A stretch of DNA of 41,951 bases from Methylobacter sp. (GTDB lineage: Bacteria > Pseudomonadota > Gammaproteobacteria > Methylococcales > Methylomonadaceae), in assembly GCF_023227905.1 (NCBI RefSeq), contig NZ_JALOCF010000040.1, forward strand, positions 1 through 41,951, given 5' to 3'. The position numbers were made by a program, and so were the translations under genes. This document shows, piece after piece, positions 7,711 through 16,913 of the stretch. Below the pieces are notes generated by a model that ran no database searches, was not told where the DNA came from, and saw only the letters and a list, made by a program, of their open reading frames with translations. The stretch's first letter is position 1, and the number at the start of each line of letters is the position of its first letter.

Positions 7711-8895
7711 TTACTTAAGGACTTCCAGTTGCACTCGGCGGTTGTTAGCGCGCCCTTCTTCTGTCTCATTGGTGTCGATAGGCTGGGTTAAACCGTACCC
7801 CCTCGCAGTCAACATTCCGCTTCCTTGGGTGTTGCGGATTAAATAGTCCTTAACAGCCTGAGCGCGGCGCTCTGATAATTTCAGGTTATGTGCCGCTGAG
7901 CCGGTGTTGCTGGTATGGCCTTGGACTTCAATGTGTGCGCCGGGATTGTGTTTGATAACAGTAACTGCATTATCGAGTTCATGAAAATATTGGGGCTTGA
8001 TGTTGCTTTTATTGTTGTCGAATTTTATATCAACAATCCAGCAGCCTAATCGGTTAACATGAGCGCCTTTTAAAGTGGTTGGGCATTTATCAATGCAATT
8101 GTTGATACCGTCGGCATCATCATCCTGCTTAGAGCAGTCGGCAACCGGTGTGCCGGGCTTCAAGAAAACGCGTTGCACAAAATTGGCCATGTCGCTGCTG
8201 CTTGCAATCCGGTCAGCAGTGGTGCTAAAGCCGCAACCGGCAATATCAGAGAGACTATGTAATCCGATTTGCCCCTGTTCATCATTTTTATTGCCTACCC
8301 AGACAGTGTAAACGCATAATTTGTCACCGTAGCGCTGTTTTAAGGCTTGAATTTCTGGAACAGGGGAATAATCCACGCCTCCATCGCTGAGAATTAAAAC
8401 GGCGATATTGCCTGTTGTTTCTGCTAAGTCTTTAGTTGTTCCCTCAATGCCGCTAACCATCGGTGAGCCGCCGCCTGCACAGGTCAATGCATCTATACCG
8501 CTACCGAAAGATGACCTTGTGTAGGTGGTTGGTGCTAGGTTAAGTTTGCTGTATCTCCATGAAAGGCAGGGGCCAAAACCAAAGCTGCGTATGCTTGAAG
8601 TCAGCTTTAGGTCGGGAATTGTCTGGTTTATTCGGTTAAGGATTTCTTTTTCGACTGAAAATTTGCTAGCAGCCGGATGAGCGGAGTAACCGCCGCCAAG
8701 ATAATTTTCTTTCATCGATGATGAGGAGTCATTGAGGACAAAGAAGTTGTCGGTTTTTTGGATAAACTGTCCTGAGGAAACCGCTTGATTTAGATCCTGA
8801 GCGTGAAAGCTTTCGAAAGTGCTTGTAGGTTGCGACGCGCATCCCGATATAACCGCGCTCGTAATGGCTGCAATAATGATGAATATTTTTTTCAT
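7711..8895 (-). CDS. OmpA-family lipoprotein with N-terminal VWA-like domain
   Basis: A 394-residue envelope protein. The start at 8895 (MKKIFIII) has AAGGA 8 nt upstream; an upstream start at 8916 does not. Signal peptide with lipobox VISGC gives lipidated Cys19. Residues about 50-240 look like a von Willebrand A fold: FVLNDSSSSM (MIDAS-like DxSxS, Asp56) and VLILSDGG. Next comes an acidic, cysteine-bearing linker (DDDADGINNCIDKCP, thrombospondin-3-like), then an OmpA peptidoglycan-binding domain (about 275-394): FDNNKSNIKPQ, IEVQGHTSNTGSAAHNLKLSERRA and ANNRRVQLEVLK. It should be anchored to the outer membrane by lipid and bound to murein through the OmpA domain. The ligand of the VWA part is unknown. 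Confidence 0.88.
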   Translation of the reverse strand: MKKIFIIIAAITSAVISGCASQPTSTFESFHAQDLNQAVSSGQFIQKTDNFFVLNDSSSSMKENYLGGGYSAHPAASKFSVEKEILNRINQTIPDLKLTSSIRSFGFGPCLSWRYSKLNLAPTTYTRSSFGSGIDALTCAGGGSPMVSGIEGTTKDLAETTGNIAVLILSDGGVDYSPVPEIQALKQRYGDKLCVYTVWVGNKNDEQGQIGLHSLSDIAGCGFSTTADRIASSSDMANFVQRVFLKPGTPVADCSKQDDDADGINNCIDKCPTTLKGAHVNRLGCWIVDIKFDNNKSNIKPQYFHELDNAVTVIKHNPGAHIEVQGHTSNTGSAAHNLKLSERRAQAVKDYLIRNTQGSGMLTARGYGLTQPIDTNETEEGRANNRRVQLEVLK

Positions 8896-9401
8896 GACAT
8901 ATTTCCTTGTTATCAAATAGTTATTAGATAATGTAATGCTATATAGCAGCCATCGAGGTTGATTTTCAGTCGAATAAATAATCCTAAAATAATGAGTTTG
9001 GGTGGTAAACAGTTACAGATTATAAGAAACAGGTTATCTATAAAATAAGTAATAATACTTATTGGACACTATTAGTTTGAATGCAGGGGCAAACCAGCAT
9101 TCTAAAATTAAATTTTTAATAGCACGACGGTTGCTTGGACAGGTATGCAAGAGCAATTGCCGAGGATATTGTGTTTTAATTGCTGTTAGAAACTATAGTA
9201 CGTTCTGTAAATAAAGTTAAAGGTATTGATGTTCAGATTATTTGTTTTAGCTTTTTATTGGCATTTAGTCAGGATATATGAGCAGAATAGTAATCACCGG
9301 TATTGACGATGAAAAACGATGTTAAAATGACAATAGGGCGGCATGAAAAAATCGCCGCCAAGCAAATCCCAATAGAATTTTACTAACGAAATAATATTAA
9401 A
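8896..9401. other. 506-base AT-rich intergenic region between divergent genes
   Basis: Holds the upstream regions of the OmpA lipoprotein (minus) and gltX (plus). The middle (about 8930-9250) is strongly AT-rich with no open frame of note. I see no rRNA, tRNA or convincing sRNA. The only candidate element is a 15-codon frame at 9278-9325, listed separately. Confidence 0.5.
9278..9325 (+). CDS. Possible 15-residue leader peptide upstream of gltX
   Basis: ATG to TAA encodes MSRIVITGIDDEKRC. AGGA lies about 4-5 nt before the ATG, and the frame ends 76 nt before gltX. It contains one Glu codon, not a run, so classic attenuation by tRNA-Glu charging is not indicated. It could equally be chance. 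Confidence 0.2.
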   Translation: MSRIVITGIDDEKRC

Positions 9402-10805
9402 ATGAGTATAAAAACACGTTTTGCCCCCAGTCCAACGGGTTATTTACATGTAGGTGGCGCACGCACCGCGTTGTTTTCCTGGCTGTATGCGCGAAAGCAT
9501 GGCGGGAAGTTTATCCTAAGGATTGAAGATACCGATCTGGAGCGGTCCACGCAGGAGTCGGTCGATGCCATCCTGGAAGGCATGACCTGGTTGGGGTTGG
9601 AATATGATGAAGGCCCCTTTTACCAAACCCACCATTTTGATCGGTACAAGGAAATTATTCAGCAGTTGCTGGACCAGGGCGACGCTTATTATTGCTATTG
9701 CAGTAAAGAAGAACTGGAGCAGTTGCGTACCGAACAAATGGCTAATAAGGAAAAGCCTCGCTATAACGGTAAATGCAGGGATTTGAATGAACCTAAAGGT
9801 GATCGGGAAGCGGTCATACGCTTTAAAAACCCTGTTGACGGTGCAGTAACCATCCCTGACTTGATTAAGGGCGATATTGTGGTTGCCAATAAAGAGCTGG
9901 ATGATTTGATTATTGCCAGGGGTGACGGTTCGCCTACCTACAATTTAACGGTGGTAGTCGACGATATGGATATGAAGGTCTCGCACGTTATTCGCGGCGA
10001 TGACCATATCAATAATACGCCAAGGCAGATGAATATCCTTAAAGCCCTAGGCGCTCCGCTTCCGAAATACGCGCATTTGCCGATGATATTAGGCTCGGAT
10101 GGCGCCAGGTTGTCGAAGCGTCACGGCGCAGTGAGTGTGATGCAATTTCGTGACGACGGCTATTTGCCCGAAGCGTTGCTGAATTATCTGGTGCGTCTGG
10201 GTTGGTCGCATGGTGATCAGGAGATTTTTTCCGTTGATGAAATGATCGAGCATTTTTCGCTGGAAAAAGTCAACGCGTCGGCTTCTGCATTCAATATGGA
10301 AAAACTGTTGTGGCTGAATCATCAGTACATCATGAATAGCGATCCGGCGCATGTGGCGCGTCATTTAAGCTGGCACATGGGCGAGCTGGGCATTGATCCT
10401 ACCGAGGGTCCGAGTCTTGTCGATATGGTCAAGGCGCAACGGGAACGTTGCAAAACATTAGTTGAAATGGCCGCGGCCAGCGTGTATTTCTACAAGGATT
10501 TCGAGGCCTATGATGAAAAAGCGGCTAAAAAGAATTTCACTCCAGGCTCGGATGAGGTTTTGGCGCGCTTGCACGATGAATTTGCAGCCGTGACAGAATG
10601 GCAGGGCGAAGCCTTGCACCAGACTGTGCTGAATCTTGCCGAAACCATGTCGCTTGGACTGGGCAAAGTGGCGCAGCCTTTGCGCGTTGCGGTTTGCGGC
10701 TCAGCGGTGTCACCGGCCATCGACATAACCTTGTCGTTGTTAGGCAAGGAAAAAACCTTGGCTAGAATACAGCGTGCCATAAATTACGTAAGAGATTTAA
10801 ATTAA
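9402..10805 (+). CDS. gltX: Glutamyl-tRNA synthetase
   Basis: Charges tRNA-Glu with glutamate (class I synthetase), 467 residues, the usual bacterial length. The HIGH-type signature APSPTGYLHVGGART is at residues 7-21; the KMSKS-type motif is LSKRHGA with Lys239. CYCSKEELEQLR and GKCRD mark the zinc-like region of this enzyme. Directly downstream are tRNA-Ala and two tRNA-Glu genes, so the enzyme lies beside its own substrate RNA. The tRNAs have their own promoter starting 2 nt after the stop codon. The start ATG is preceded by an AT-rich leader without a strong ribosome site. Confidence 0.98.
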   Translation: MSIKTRFAPSPTGYLHVGGARTALFSWLYARKHGGKFILRIEDTDLERSTQESVDAILEGMTWLGLEYDEGPFYQTHHFDRYKEIIQQLLDQGDAYYCYCSKEELEQLRTEQMANKEKPRYNGKCRDLNEPKGDREAVIRFKNPVDGAVTIPDLIKGDIVVANKELDDLIIARGDGSPTYNLTVVVDDMDMKVSHVIRGDDHINNTPRQMNILKALGAPLPKYAHLPMILGSDGARLSKRHGAVSVMQFRDDGYLPEALLNYLVRLGWSHGDQEIFSVDEMIEHFSLEKVNASASAFNMEKLLWLNHQYIMNSDPAHVARHLSWHMGELGIDPTEGPSLVDMVKAQRERCKTLVEMAAASVYFYKDFEAYDEKAAKKNFTPGSDEVLARLHDEFAAVTEWQGEALHQTVLNLAETMSLGLGKVAQPLRVAVCGSAVSPAIDITLSLLGKEKTLARIQRAINYVRDLN

Positions 10806-10807
10806 TG

Positions 10808-10836
10808 TTGGACATAACCGGTAATTGCCGTATAAT
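10808..10836 (+). promoter_or_regulatory. Sigma-70 promoter of the tRNA cluster
   Basis: TTGGAC (10808-10813), 17-nt spacer, TATAAT (10831-10836), then a GC-rich discriminator (GCCGG). Transcription would start near 10843, about 12 nt before tRNA-Ala. A GC-rich discriminator is typical of stringently controlled stable-RNA promoters. Confidence 0.75.
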
Positions 10837-10854
10837 GCCGGTTCTCAGCTTAGA

Positions 10855-10930
<76 letters not shown>

Positions 10931-10952
10931 AGTAGTTGATAAATCAGTTCTA

Positions 10953-11028
10953 GTCCCCATCGTCTAGTGGCCTAGGACACCGCCCTTTCACGGCGGTAAC
11001 GGGGGTTCGAACCCCCCTGGGGACGCCA
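10953..11028 (+). tRNA. tRNA-Glu (anticodon UUC), copy 1
   Basis: A 76-nt cloverleaf. The acceptor GTCCCCA pairs with TGGGGAC; the anticodon arm CCGCC-CTTTCAC-GGCGG reads UUC; the T arm has GGTTCGAACC; GCCA ends the gene. It is identical to copy 2 at 11141-11216. Confidence 0.98.
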
Positions 11029-11140
11029 TATATTAGAGTCTAGTTTTTAGGCTTTTTTTATGACTTTATTTTTTGTGGTTTTAAACCATAAAAAACTGCA
11101 ATGTGATTTACAGTTAGTTAGGCTGACTAAACCAGTTTTA

Positions 11141-11216
11141 GTCCCCATCGTCTAGTGGCCTAGGACACCGCCCTTTCACGGCGGTAACGGGGGTTCGAAC
11201 CCCCCTGGGGACGCCA
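11141..11216 (+). tRNA. tRNA-Glu (anticodon UUC), copy 2
   Basis: Identical over 76 nt to the copy at 10953-11028, with a few matching flank bases on each side (TAG before, ATATA after), which points to a recent tandem duplication. The 112-nt spacer between the copies is T-rich and otherwise different. A strong terminator follows 7 nt later. Confidence 0.98.
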
Positions 11217-11223
11217 TATATAG

Positions 11224-11254
11224 AAGGGTTATCAGAAATGATAACCCTTTTTTT
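11224..11254 (+). terminator. Rho-independent terminator of the tRNA cluster
   Basis: AAGGGTTATCA, loop GAAA, TGATAACCCTT, then a run of T to 11254. An 11-bp perfect stem with a U tail on the plus strand. The 237 bases from here to the alkaline phosphatase hold no supported gene. Confidence 0.93.
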
Positions 11255-11491
11255 ATGCCTGTCAGTTTGACTCTGGCGTCGGGCATTAAAGAGCATCTTG
11301 ATTTTATTTCCATAAACCAGGCCTTTATGATCTTTGTTGCTCGTCATGGGCACCCGTTTAAGTTTCTGATACACGAGCGTAATTTCTCCGTCATCAACAT
11401 GTAACGGAAAATGAGTATTCTGACGTATGTTAACCTCCTCATTTTTAATCATACCCAGTAACAGTACGTTACCCGGTTTAAAAAACACACA

Positions 11492-13108
11492 ATGCTAAAA
11501 ATACTGAAGAAAGAAAGATGGTTCTTTTTGCTGATTAGCGCGGCGCTGTTAAGTTGCACCTCAGCGGACAGTGTTAAGCCGCAGGCGGCCGCCAAGGTCA
11601 AAAATATAATCATGGTTATTGGCGACGGTATGGGGCCGCAGCAAGTCGGATTATTATTGTCTTATGCCAGACAGGCGCCGCATAGCGTTATCGCCAACCG
11701 TACTACTGCGTTAGATCGTATGATGGAGCAGGGGAGACTGGGCATTTCCATGACCTATACCGGCGACGCGCTAGTGACCGATTCGGCTGCATCGGCAACG
11801 CAACTGGCAACCGGGAGATTTGCCGGCGCGGAAATGCTGGGCCTGGATAAGGATGGCAATGTTCAGGAAAATATTATCGAAAAAGCCAGGCGCCTGGGTA
11901 AAGCGACTGGCTTGGTTTCAGATACCCACATTACCCATGCAACCCCCGCCGCCTTTGCCGCGCATCAGACGCACCGCAGTCAGGTAGACAGCATCCCGGA
12001 AGATCTACTGGCAACCGGGGCCGATGTGATGTTTTCGGGCGGTTTAAGCTATTGGTTGCCCGAACAGGTTGATGATAAAAACTCTGAGCAATATCGGCAA
12101 TTGGCACAGTTAACGGACAATAACATTGAGATCAAATCGTTGCGCAAGGATGAAAAAAACCTGTTAACCGCCGCGCAACAAAAAGGTTACAAGCTGGCTT
12201 TCAACAAGGCGCAACTGCAACAATCCGAAGGTAAAACGCTGGGTTTATTTGCAGGTTCAGGCATGGCAAACGGTATTGTTGAAACTCAAAACCGTGGCGA
12301 TGCAAAGCATGTCCAACCGACGTTAAAGGAAATGTCCGTTAAAGCATTAGAAATTCTTGACCGTAACGAGCAGGGATTTTTCTTGATGATCGAATCCGGG
12401 CAGATCGATTGGGCGGCGCATCGTAATGATACCGGTTTGCTGTTGCATGAAATGCTGCGTTTTAATGACACCTTGAATGCAGTGCTGGACTGGGCGAAAG
12501 GCCGGCAAGATACATTGATTATAGTCACCGCCGATCATGAAACCGGCGGTTTCGGCTTTAGCTATTCTGGCGTAGACATCCCTAAACCGCACAGTCTGCC
12601 TGGAGCCGCATTCGGTGAGGGGACATTGTTTCAGCCCAACTTTAATTTCGGCAGTCCCGAAGTGTTGGACAGGATTTATGCGCAACAATTGAGTTACCGT
12701 GATATTTTCAGCCAGTTTGATCAACTGCCTAAAGATCAACAAACACCATTAAAACTTACCGAATTGGTTAATCGCTACACGGAATTTAAGATTACCGAAT
12801 CTCAGGCGGTAAAAATTCTCGCAACCGAAGCCAATCCTTTATATCGGGAAGGGCATATCTCGTTAGGTAAGAAAGTCGTGCCCAAAATAGAGGTTAACGG
12901 TGCGTTTTTTGTTTATCAAAATGGAAATCGTGAAAACTTGCTGGCACAAGCAGTAGCTACCAGTCAGCAGGTAGTTTGGGCGACCGGAACCCATACCAGC
13001 ACGCCGGTGTTAGTTTTCGTAAAGGGGGAGGAGCAAACGATGCGACCCTTTGCCAAAATCCTGCATCATACCCAATTGGGCCGGTTGATGATTGACGCCC
13101 TGCAATAA
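11492..13108 (+). CDS. Alkaline phosphatase (PhoA superfamily) lipoprotein
   Basis: A phosphomonoesterase of the metal-dependent alkaline phosphatase family, 538 residues. Signal peptide with lipobox-like LLSC (Cys22) suggests attachment to an envelope membrane. Active-site motifs in order: MVIGDGMG (metal-binding Asp45), VTDSAASATQLATG (nucleophile Ser98), DTHITHATPAAF (His145, His148), MIESGQIDWAAH, TADHETGGF and THTSTPV (metal-binding His near the C-terminus). The long insert between about 395 and 465 is family-typical in length. No Pho box was found, and no phosphate transport genes adjoin. A 40-residue membrane protein follows. Confidence 0.95.
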   Translation: MLKILKKERWFFLLISAALLSCTSADSVKPQAAAKVKNIIMVIGDGMGPQQVGLLLSYARQAPHSVIANRTTALDRMMEQGRLGISMTYTGDALVTDSAASATQLATGRFAGAEMLGLDKDGNVQENIIEKARRLGKATGLVSDTHITHATPAAFAAHQTHRSQVDSIPEDLLATGADVMFSGGLSYWLPEQVDDKNSEQYRQLAQLTDNNIEIKSLRKDEKNLLTAAQQKGYKLAFNKAQLQQSEGKTLGLFAGSGMANGIVETQNRGDAKHVQPTLKEMSVKALEILDRNEQGFFLMIESGQIDWAAHRNDTGLLLHEMLRFNDTLNAVLDWAKGRQDTLIIVTADHETGGFGFSYSGVDIPKPHSLPGAAFGEGTLFQPNFNFGSPEVLDRIYAQQLSYRDIFSQFDQLPKDQQTPLKLTELVNRYTEFKITESQAVKILATEANPLYREGHISLGKKVVPKIEVNGAFFVYQNGNRENLLAQAVATSQQVVWATGTHTSTPVLVFVKGEEQTMRPFAKILHHTQLGRLMIDALQ

Positions 13109-13195
13109 ATGATCGGCCTATTGCCATGTCATCAAATTTTAACGTGGAGGGCTCAAAATGACTCCTTGAATGATTTTTTATCAAGGGGCATCGCG

Positions 13196-13318
13196 ATGAA
13201 CAAATTTACACTGAATAATCTCAATATAATGACAGTATCGTTGGCTATGTCTTTTTTGGGATTGGTTGTTACCTGGGGTGTTGAGCTATTGCTTAAGGAA
13301 TTATTTCGCTTGGGTTAA
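13196..13318 (+). CDS. Small single-pass membrane protein (40 residues)
   Basis: Start chosen at 13196 because AAGGGG (13183-13188) lies 7 nt upstream; the frame opens earlier, at 13109, without a ribosome site. The product is MNKFTLNNLNIM followed by a hydrophobic segment (TVSLAMSFLGLVVTWGVELL) and a short charged tail. One membrane helix, no recognised family. It lies 87 nt after the alkaline phosphatase and could be co-transcribed with it. Many small bacterial membrane proteins of this shape regulate a larger partner; nothing in the sequence says which. Confidence 0.5.
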   Translation: MNKFTLNNLNIMTVSLAMSFLGLVVTWGVELLLKELFRLG

Positions 13319-13481
13319 AGCAGTGAATTAATGGCGAGCCCATCAAGTTGATCAGTACGATCAGAGCACGTTGAGCGGATATGCGAGGTGCGGGTTTGCA
13401 GACGAAACCTGTTTCGTACGCTTGAAAACAATCTGAAAAACAAGATTGAAACTTAGCCGGACAGGGTGCGCTGTATGTGCT

Positions 13482-14546
13482 CTACGATCCTTTTGCATTC
13501 TCAATAGCTTGATTTTTACTTTCGCGCTTGTTGGCATACATGGCTTCATCCGCATGCCGTAACAATGCCTCAGCTGTGTTGCCATGTTGTGGATAGGTGG
13601 CGATGCCGATACTGATATTGGTGCTGATTACACTGCCACGGTAATTAAAACAGCTCGAAGCCAATGTTTTCTGGATGCGCTTGGTCACCAGTTCAGCGGC
13701 TTCTATAGTAGTGTTGGGCAGCAATACGGTAAATTCATCGCCGCCGTAGCGGGCAGCGGAGTCGCAGCCTCTTAAACAGTTACGAAAGTTGCCGGCGATG
13801 GCTTGCAATAACAGGTTTCCTGCTTCATGACCGTATTTGTCATTGACGATTTTTAAGTTATCGCAATCTCCCAGCAACAGACTGAAAGTGTGTCCGCTAC
13901 GTTGGGCTTGTTGCAGCTGTTTTTCTAGCAGATCCATGAATGCCCGGCGGTTGTAGAGACTGGTTAATTCATCGGTTTGCGCGGTGGTTTTAATGCGACT
14001 GAAGACATGGTAGATGTCGCTGGACAACATGGTGGTGACATAACCGACCAGCAACATAGGAAACAGCCAAGCCAATAGGACGCTGCTTTGGGTTAAGGAA
14101 AATACCTCGTCGTTGGGCAGGCCGCTTTTGCCCAAATACAGATAACAAGCCCCGATTAAGGCTACTTCTAATAATGTAGTTAGCCTGCCCAAGGCCAGGG
14201 CGCTGGTAATGATGGGCAGAAAGTACAAGTTAAGCAGCAGGCTGTCCTGGCGTCCGGTATGCCAAACGAACCAAGTGACTAACAAGATCATAACCCAGGT
14301 TTCTAATGCCAGTTTCCAGACGTTGGCTTTGGCAAAAAAATTAAGGTAATGGAACGTCATGACAAAGCCGGCGAAGGCGCAGAGACCGCCTAATAAAAAG
14401 ACTTTAACGTTTTCATCGATTTGGCCCACCACCAGGTAAAACATCATCAAGACCAGTAATAACCACTGGATTTCCGCGACAGTGCGGGAAAAACCGCTCA
14501 GGGCATCGGGTTCTTGATTGAGACGAAAAAAAGGTTCCTTGGGCAT
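13482..14546 (-). CDS. Membrane diguanylate cyclase (GGDEF)
   Basis: A 354-residue protein that should make c-di-GMP from GTP. The N-terminal 170 residues carry about five or six membrane helices (a MASE-like sensor of unknown ligand). The C-terminal GGDEF domain has DELTSLYNRRAF, DCDNLKIVNDKYGHEAGN, the intact active site YGGDEF (near residue 265) and ISIGIATYPQHG. An RxxD inhibitory site (RGCD) lies exactly five residues before GGDEF, so product inhibition is expected. No EAL domain. It is separated by about 200 nt from corA on the same strand and converges on the small membrane protein gene. Confidence 0.95.
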   Translation of the reverse strand: MPKEPFFRLNQEPDALSGFSRTVAEIQWLLLVLMMFYLVVGQIDENVKVFLLGGLCAFAGFVMTFHYLNFFAKANVWKLALETWVMILLVTWFVWHTGRQDSLLLNLYFLPIITSALALGRLTTLLEVALIGACYLYLGKSGLPNDEVFSLTQSSVLLAWLFPMLLVGYVTTMLSSDIYHVFSRIKTTAQTDELTSLYNRRAFMDLLEKQLQQAQRSGHTFSLLLGDCDNLKIVNDKYGHEAGNLLLQAIAGNFRNCLRGCDSAARYGGDEFTVLLPNTTIEAAELVTKRIQKTLASSCFNYRGSVISTNISIGIATYPQHGNTAEALLRHADEAMYANKRESKNQAIENAKGS

Positions 14547-14748
14547 GGCGAATTTTCCAGGTAGACAGTGTCCGGCAGTAGAACGTAGAGAGGGAAGATT
14601 AATTTTTTATCTTATCACAATTGCTGCGCGACAGCCCTGTGGAGTAGGTTGTCGATGACCGATAGCCCTTGCTATTGATCACCGAGTTGTTTATTTAGAT
14701 CGGATTAAAACAGTGGTTCGAGTGGCATGTTGACTTAGGCTGAATAAC

Positions 14749-15702
14749 CTACAGCCAGCCTTTTCGTTTGAAGAACCAATAAGGCGCAATCCCCGACAGC
14801 AACATCAATGCCAGTGCACCGGGATAACCCAGCTGCAAGTTGAGTTCCGGCATGTACTGGAAATTCATGCCGTAAATGCTGGCGACCAGAGTAGGGGGCA
14901 GAAAGACCACGGCGGCAATGGAAAAGATTTTAATGATCTTGTTCTGGGTAATGTTGATAAAGCCTTGGGTCGAGTCCATCAAGAAGTTGATTTTGTCGAA
15001 CAGAAAAGTGGTGTGCGACATCAACGTGTCCACGTCGCGCATAATTTCCCGTGCCGTTTCCTGTAATTCGGGATGGTTGCGCAAATGCCGTTGCAGAAAG
15101 GATATGGAGCGTTGCGTATCCATCAGGCACAGCCGAATCTTACCGTTGCTGTCTTCCAGTTTGGCCAACTGGTCAATGGCATTTTCAAGATCGGAGTCTA
15201 TTTCTTCCAGCACCAGATAACTAACGTCTTCCAGTTTGCGGTGGATATCTTCCAGCGCATCGGCGAGGTTTTCCACTTTTTGCTCGAAGATCAGCACCAG
15301 CAATTCCTGCGGTGAATGCGCCGCTACCTGTCCATGCCGGGCACGCATACGCAGCAGGCGGAAATCGGCTAACGCACCTTCACGCAGGGTAATGAGCCGG
15401 TCATTTTGCAAAATGAAGGCGACGGTTGCCGTACTGTGCCGCCCTTCGCTTATTGACAGGAATAAAGAGCGTACATGAACGCCGGTGGGGTCGGTAAAGT
15501 AACGTGCCGAAGATTCGATTTCCTCCACATCATCCGATTCGGGCAGGGTAGTGCGCAGAAATGCTTGCAGTTGGGCGCGTTCGTCTTCGCTGGGATCGTG
15601 TGCATCGATCCAGGCGGCTTTGTCGACGGCCTGCTTGAGCTGATCTTCAGGCGGGGTATGTTCTTTGAGTCTGCCCTTGTCAAAGTTGAATAGTCTTAAC
15701 AT
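14749..15702 (-). CDS. corA: CorA-family magnesium/divalent cation channel
   Basis: A 317-residue CorA protein, the usual size. The N-terminal two thirds form the cytoplasmic domain with long acidic helices; the C-terminus has two membrane helices (about 258-278 and 290-310) with the selectivity motif YGMNFQYMPEL between them and a basic tail (FKRKGWL). It should work as a homopentameric Mg2+/Co2+ channel. sixA lies upstream on the same strand with an 18-nt gap, so the two probably share a transcript. The replacement of the usual MPEL spacing is minor: MNFQYMPE matches the common form. Confidence 0.95.
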   Translation of the reverse strand: MLRLFNFDKGRLKEHTPPEDQLKQAVDKAAWIDAHDPSEDERAQLQAFLRTTLPESDDVEEIESSARYFTDPTGVHVRSLFLSISEGRHSTATVAFILQNDRLITLREGALADFRLLRMRARHGQVAAHSPQELLVLIFEQKVENLADALEDIHRKLEDVSYLVLEEIDSDLENAIDQLAKLEDSNGKIRLCLMDTQRSISFLQRHLRNHPELQETAREIMRDVDTLMSHTTFLFDKINFLMDSTQGFINITQNKIIKIFSIAAVVFLPPTLVASIYGMNFQYMPELNLQLGYPGALALMLLSGIAPYWFFKRKGWL

Positions 15703-15720
15703 TATATTTCCGTCTTTTAA

Positions 15721-16257
15721 TTATTCAGGCAAGCTGTCCGGGCGGATCAGCGTGACCAGTCTGGCATCGGTCAGTTCTGCCCAGTCGCTTTCAAATGCGA
15801 GTTGAGCCAAAGCGGCGGTAGGTAGACATTTTCCGTTAGCCGATAATGGAACCGGATGGAGGATTAATTTTAGTAACAATTCCTCTAAGCCTGGGTTATG
15901 CCCGACTAACAGTACGCACCGTTCATGGCATCGATTTTTTAATACGGCAAGCAAAGTCTGAGCATCGGCTTCATAAATGCGCGGTTCGCAAATAATAGAC
16001 GACTCGTCTATGTCTAATTGCCGGCAAACGTGCTGTGCCGTCTCCAGGGCACGCGTTGCCGGTGAACTGAGTATGGTGTCGGGTATCAAGTGCTGCGTGC
16101 TCAACCAGCGCCCCACCTGCTTGGCAGCGCGCCGGCCGCGTTTTTTCAAGGGTCGGAAAAAATCATCCATATCAACCGACCAATCCGATTTTGCATGCCT
16201 TAACAATAAAAGTTGGTATGTCATAAAAGTGCTATTCGTGGATGTAATTTCGGACAT
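15721..16257 (-). CDS. sixA: SixA-type phosphohistidine phosphatase
   Basis: A histidine-phosphatase superfamily member, 178 residues as drawn. The catalytic motif LLLLRHAKSDW (His21) and VLLVGHNPGLEELL (second His) are clear, as is LSSPATRALETAQ. In E. coli, SixA removes phosphate from HPt domains or from the nitrogen phosphotransferase protein NPr. The start is uncertain: ATG at 16257, or ATG at 16224 (MTYQLLLLRHA), which is nearer to the family length of about 160. Neither has a strong ribosome site. corA follows on the same strand. Confidence 0.9.
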   Translation of the reverse strand: MSEITSTNSTFMTYQLLLLRHAKSDWSVDMDDFFRPLKKRGRRAAKQVGRWLSTQHLIPDTILSSPATRALETAQHVCRQLDIDESSIICEPRIYEADAQTLLAVLKNRCHERCVLLVGHNPGLEELLLKLILHPVPLSANGKCLPTAALAQLAFESDWAELTDARLVTLIRPDSLPE

Positions 16258-16482
16258 TCGTTTATCAAGATACTATACCAGTAATTTTTTACAATTTTAT
16301 TAAATCATACAGCAAAAAATAGCTGAAACGCAGGTAATGCAAGGCATTTGGAGTCTTGGTCGCCAAGCTTGATCAGTGCAACTACTTATTGATTGAAGAG
16401 GTTGATTTCTCTATTCTACTGGTATTTATGCGATATCAATGGGTTTCAAATTAAGCGATGAGAGATAAAACGGGAGCGTATC

Positions 16483-16749
16483 ATGTCATTAAAAGAAGAT
16501 TTTGAAAATGTATTAAAAAAGTTACAAGCAGAACGTGATGAAGCCAAATTAAAGCTGCATCTTGCTTCCATGGAAGCAAGGCAAGAGTTTGAAGAAGCCG
16601 AAAAAGATTGGCGCCATTTAAAAGCCAAAGCAGCTGAAATTGGGGATGAGTCGGTAGAAACTTCCGAGGAATTTATAGCCAATGCAAAAATAGTCGGTGA
16701 AGAACTTAAGGATGCTTACCATCGAATTGCCAAACGTTTGGCGGGTTAA
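16483..16749 (+). CDS. Small charged coiled-coil protein, unknown function
   Basis: 88 residues, almost wholly helical and highly charged (many Glu, Lys and Ala), with heptad-like spacing through ENVLKKLQAERDEAKLKLHL and a second helix from about 40. No signal peptide or membrane segment. GGGAG lies upstream of the ATG. I do not recognise a named family. It resembles small coiled-coil proteins common in gammaproteobacterial genomes without known roles. It is flanked by sixA (divergent) and the TVP38 fusion. Confidence 0.7.
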   Translation: MSLKEDFENVLKKLQAERDEAKLKLHLASMEARQEFEEAEKDWRHLKAKAAEIGDESVETSEEFIANAKIVGEELKDAYHRIAKRLAG

Positions 16750-16913
16750 GCTTTACCTTTTATTCACATAGAATTTATAAGCTTACATATTTTCTTGTAT
16801 TCTCTTTAGTTAAGGAAGGCAGGATATCGAACTCATAGTTCATTTTGGGCCTCTTACAGATAAAACAGGGCTATGGGGAATTCCTGCAAACTACTTTCGG
16901 CAAGGAGAATATC

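Noticed and set aside
11138..11488. Minus-strand open frame of 116 codons with a GTG start
   Set aside because: It reads antisense through a strong terminator and all of tRNA-Glu copy 2. No ribosome site. Unlikely to be a gene, though its first part could be a remnant.
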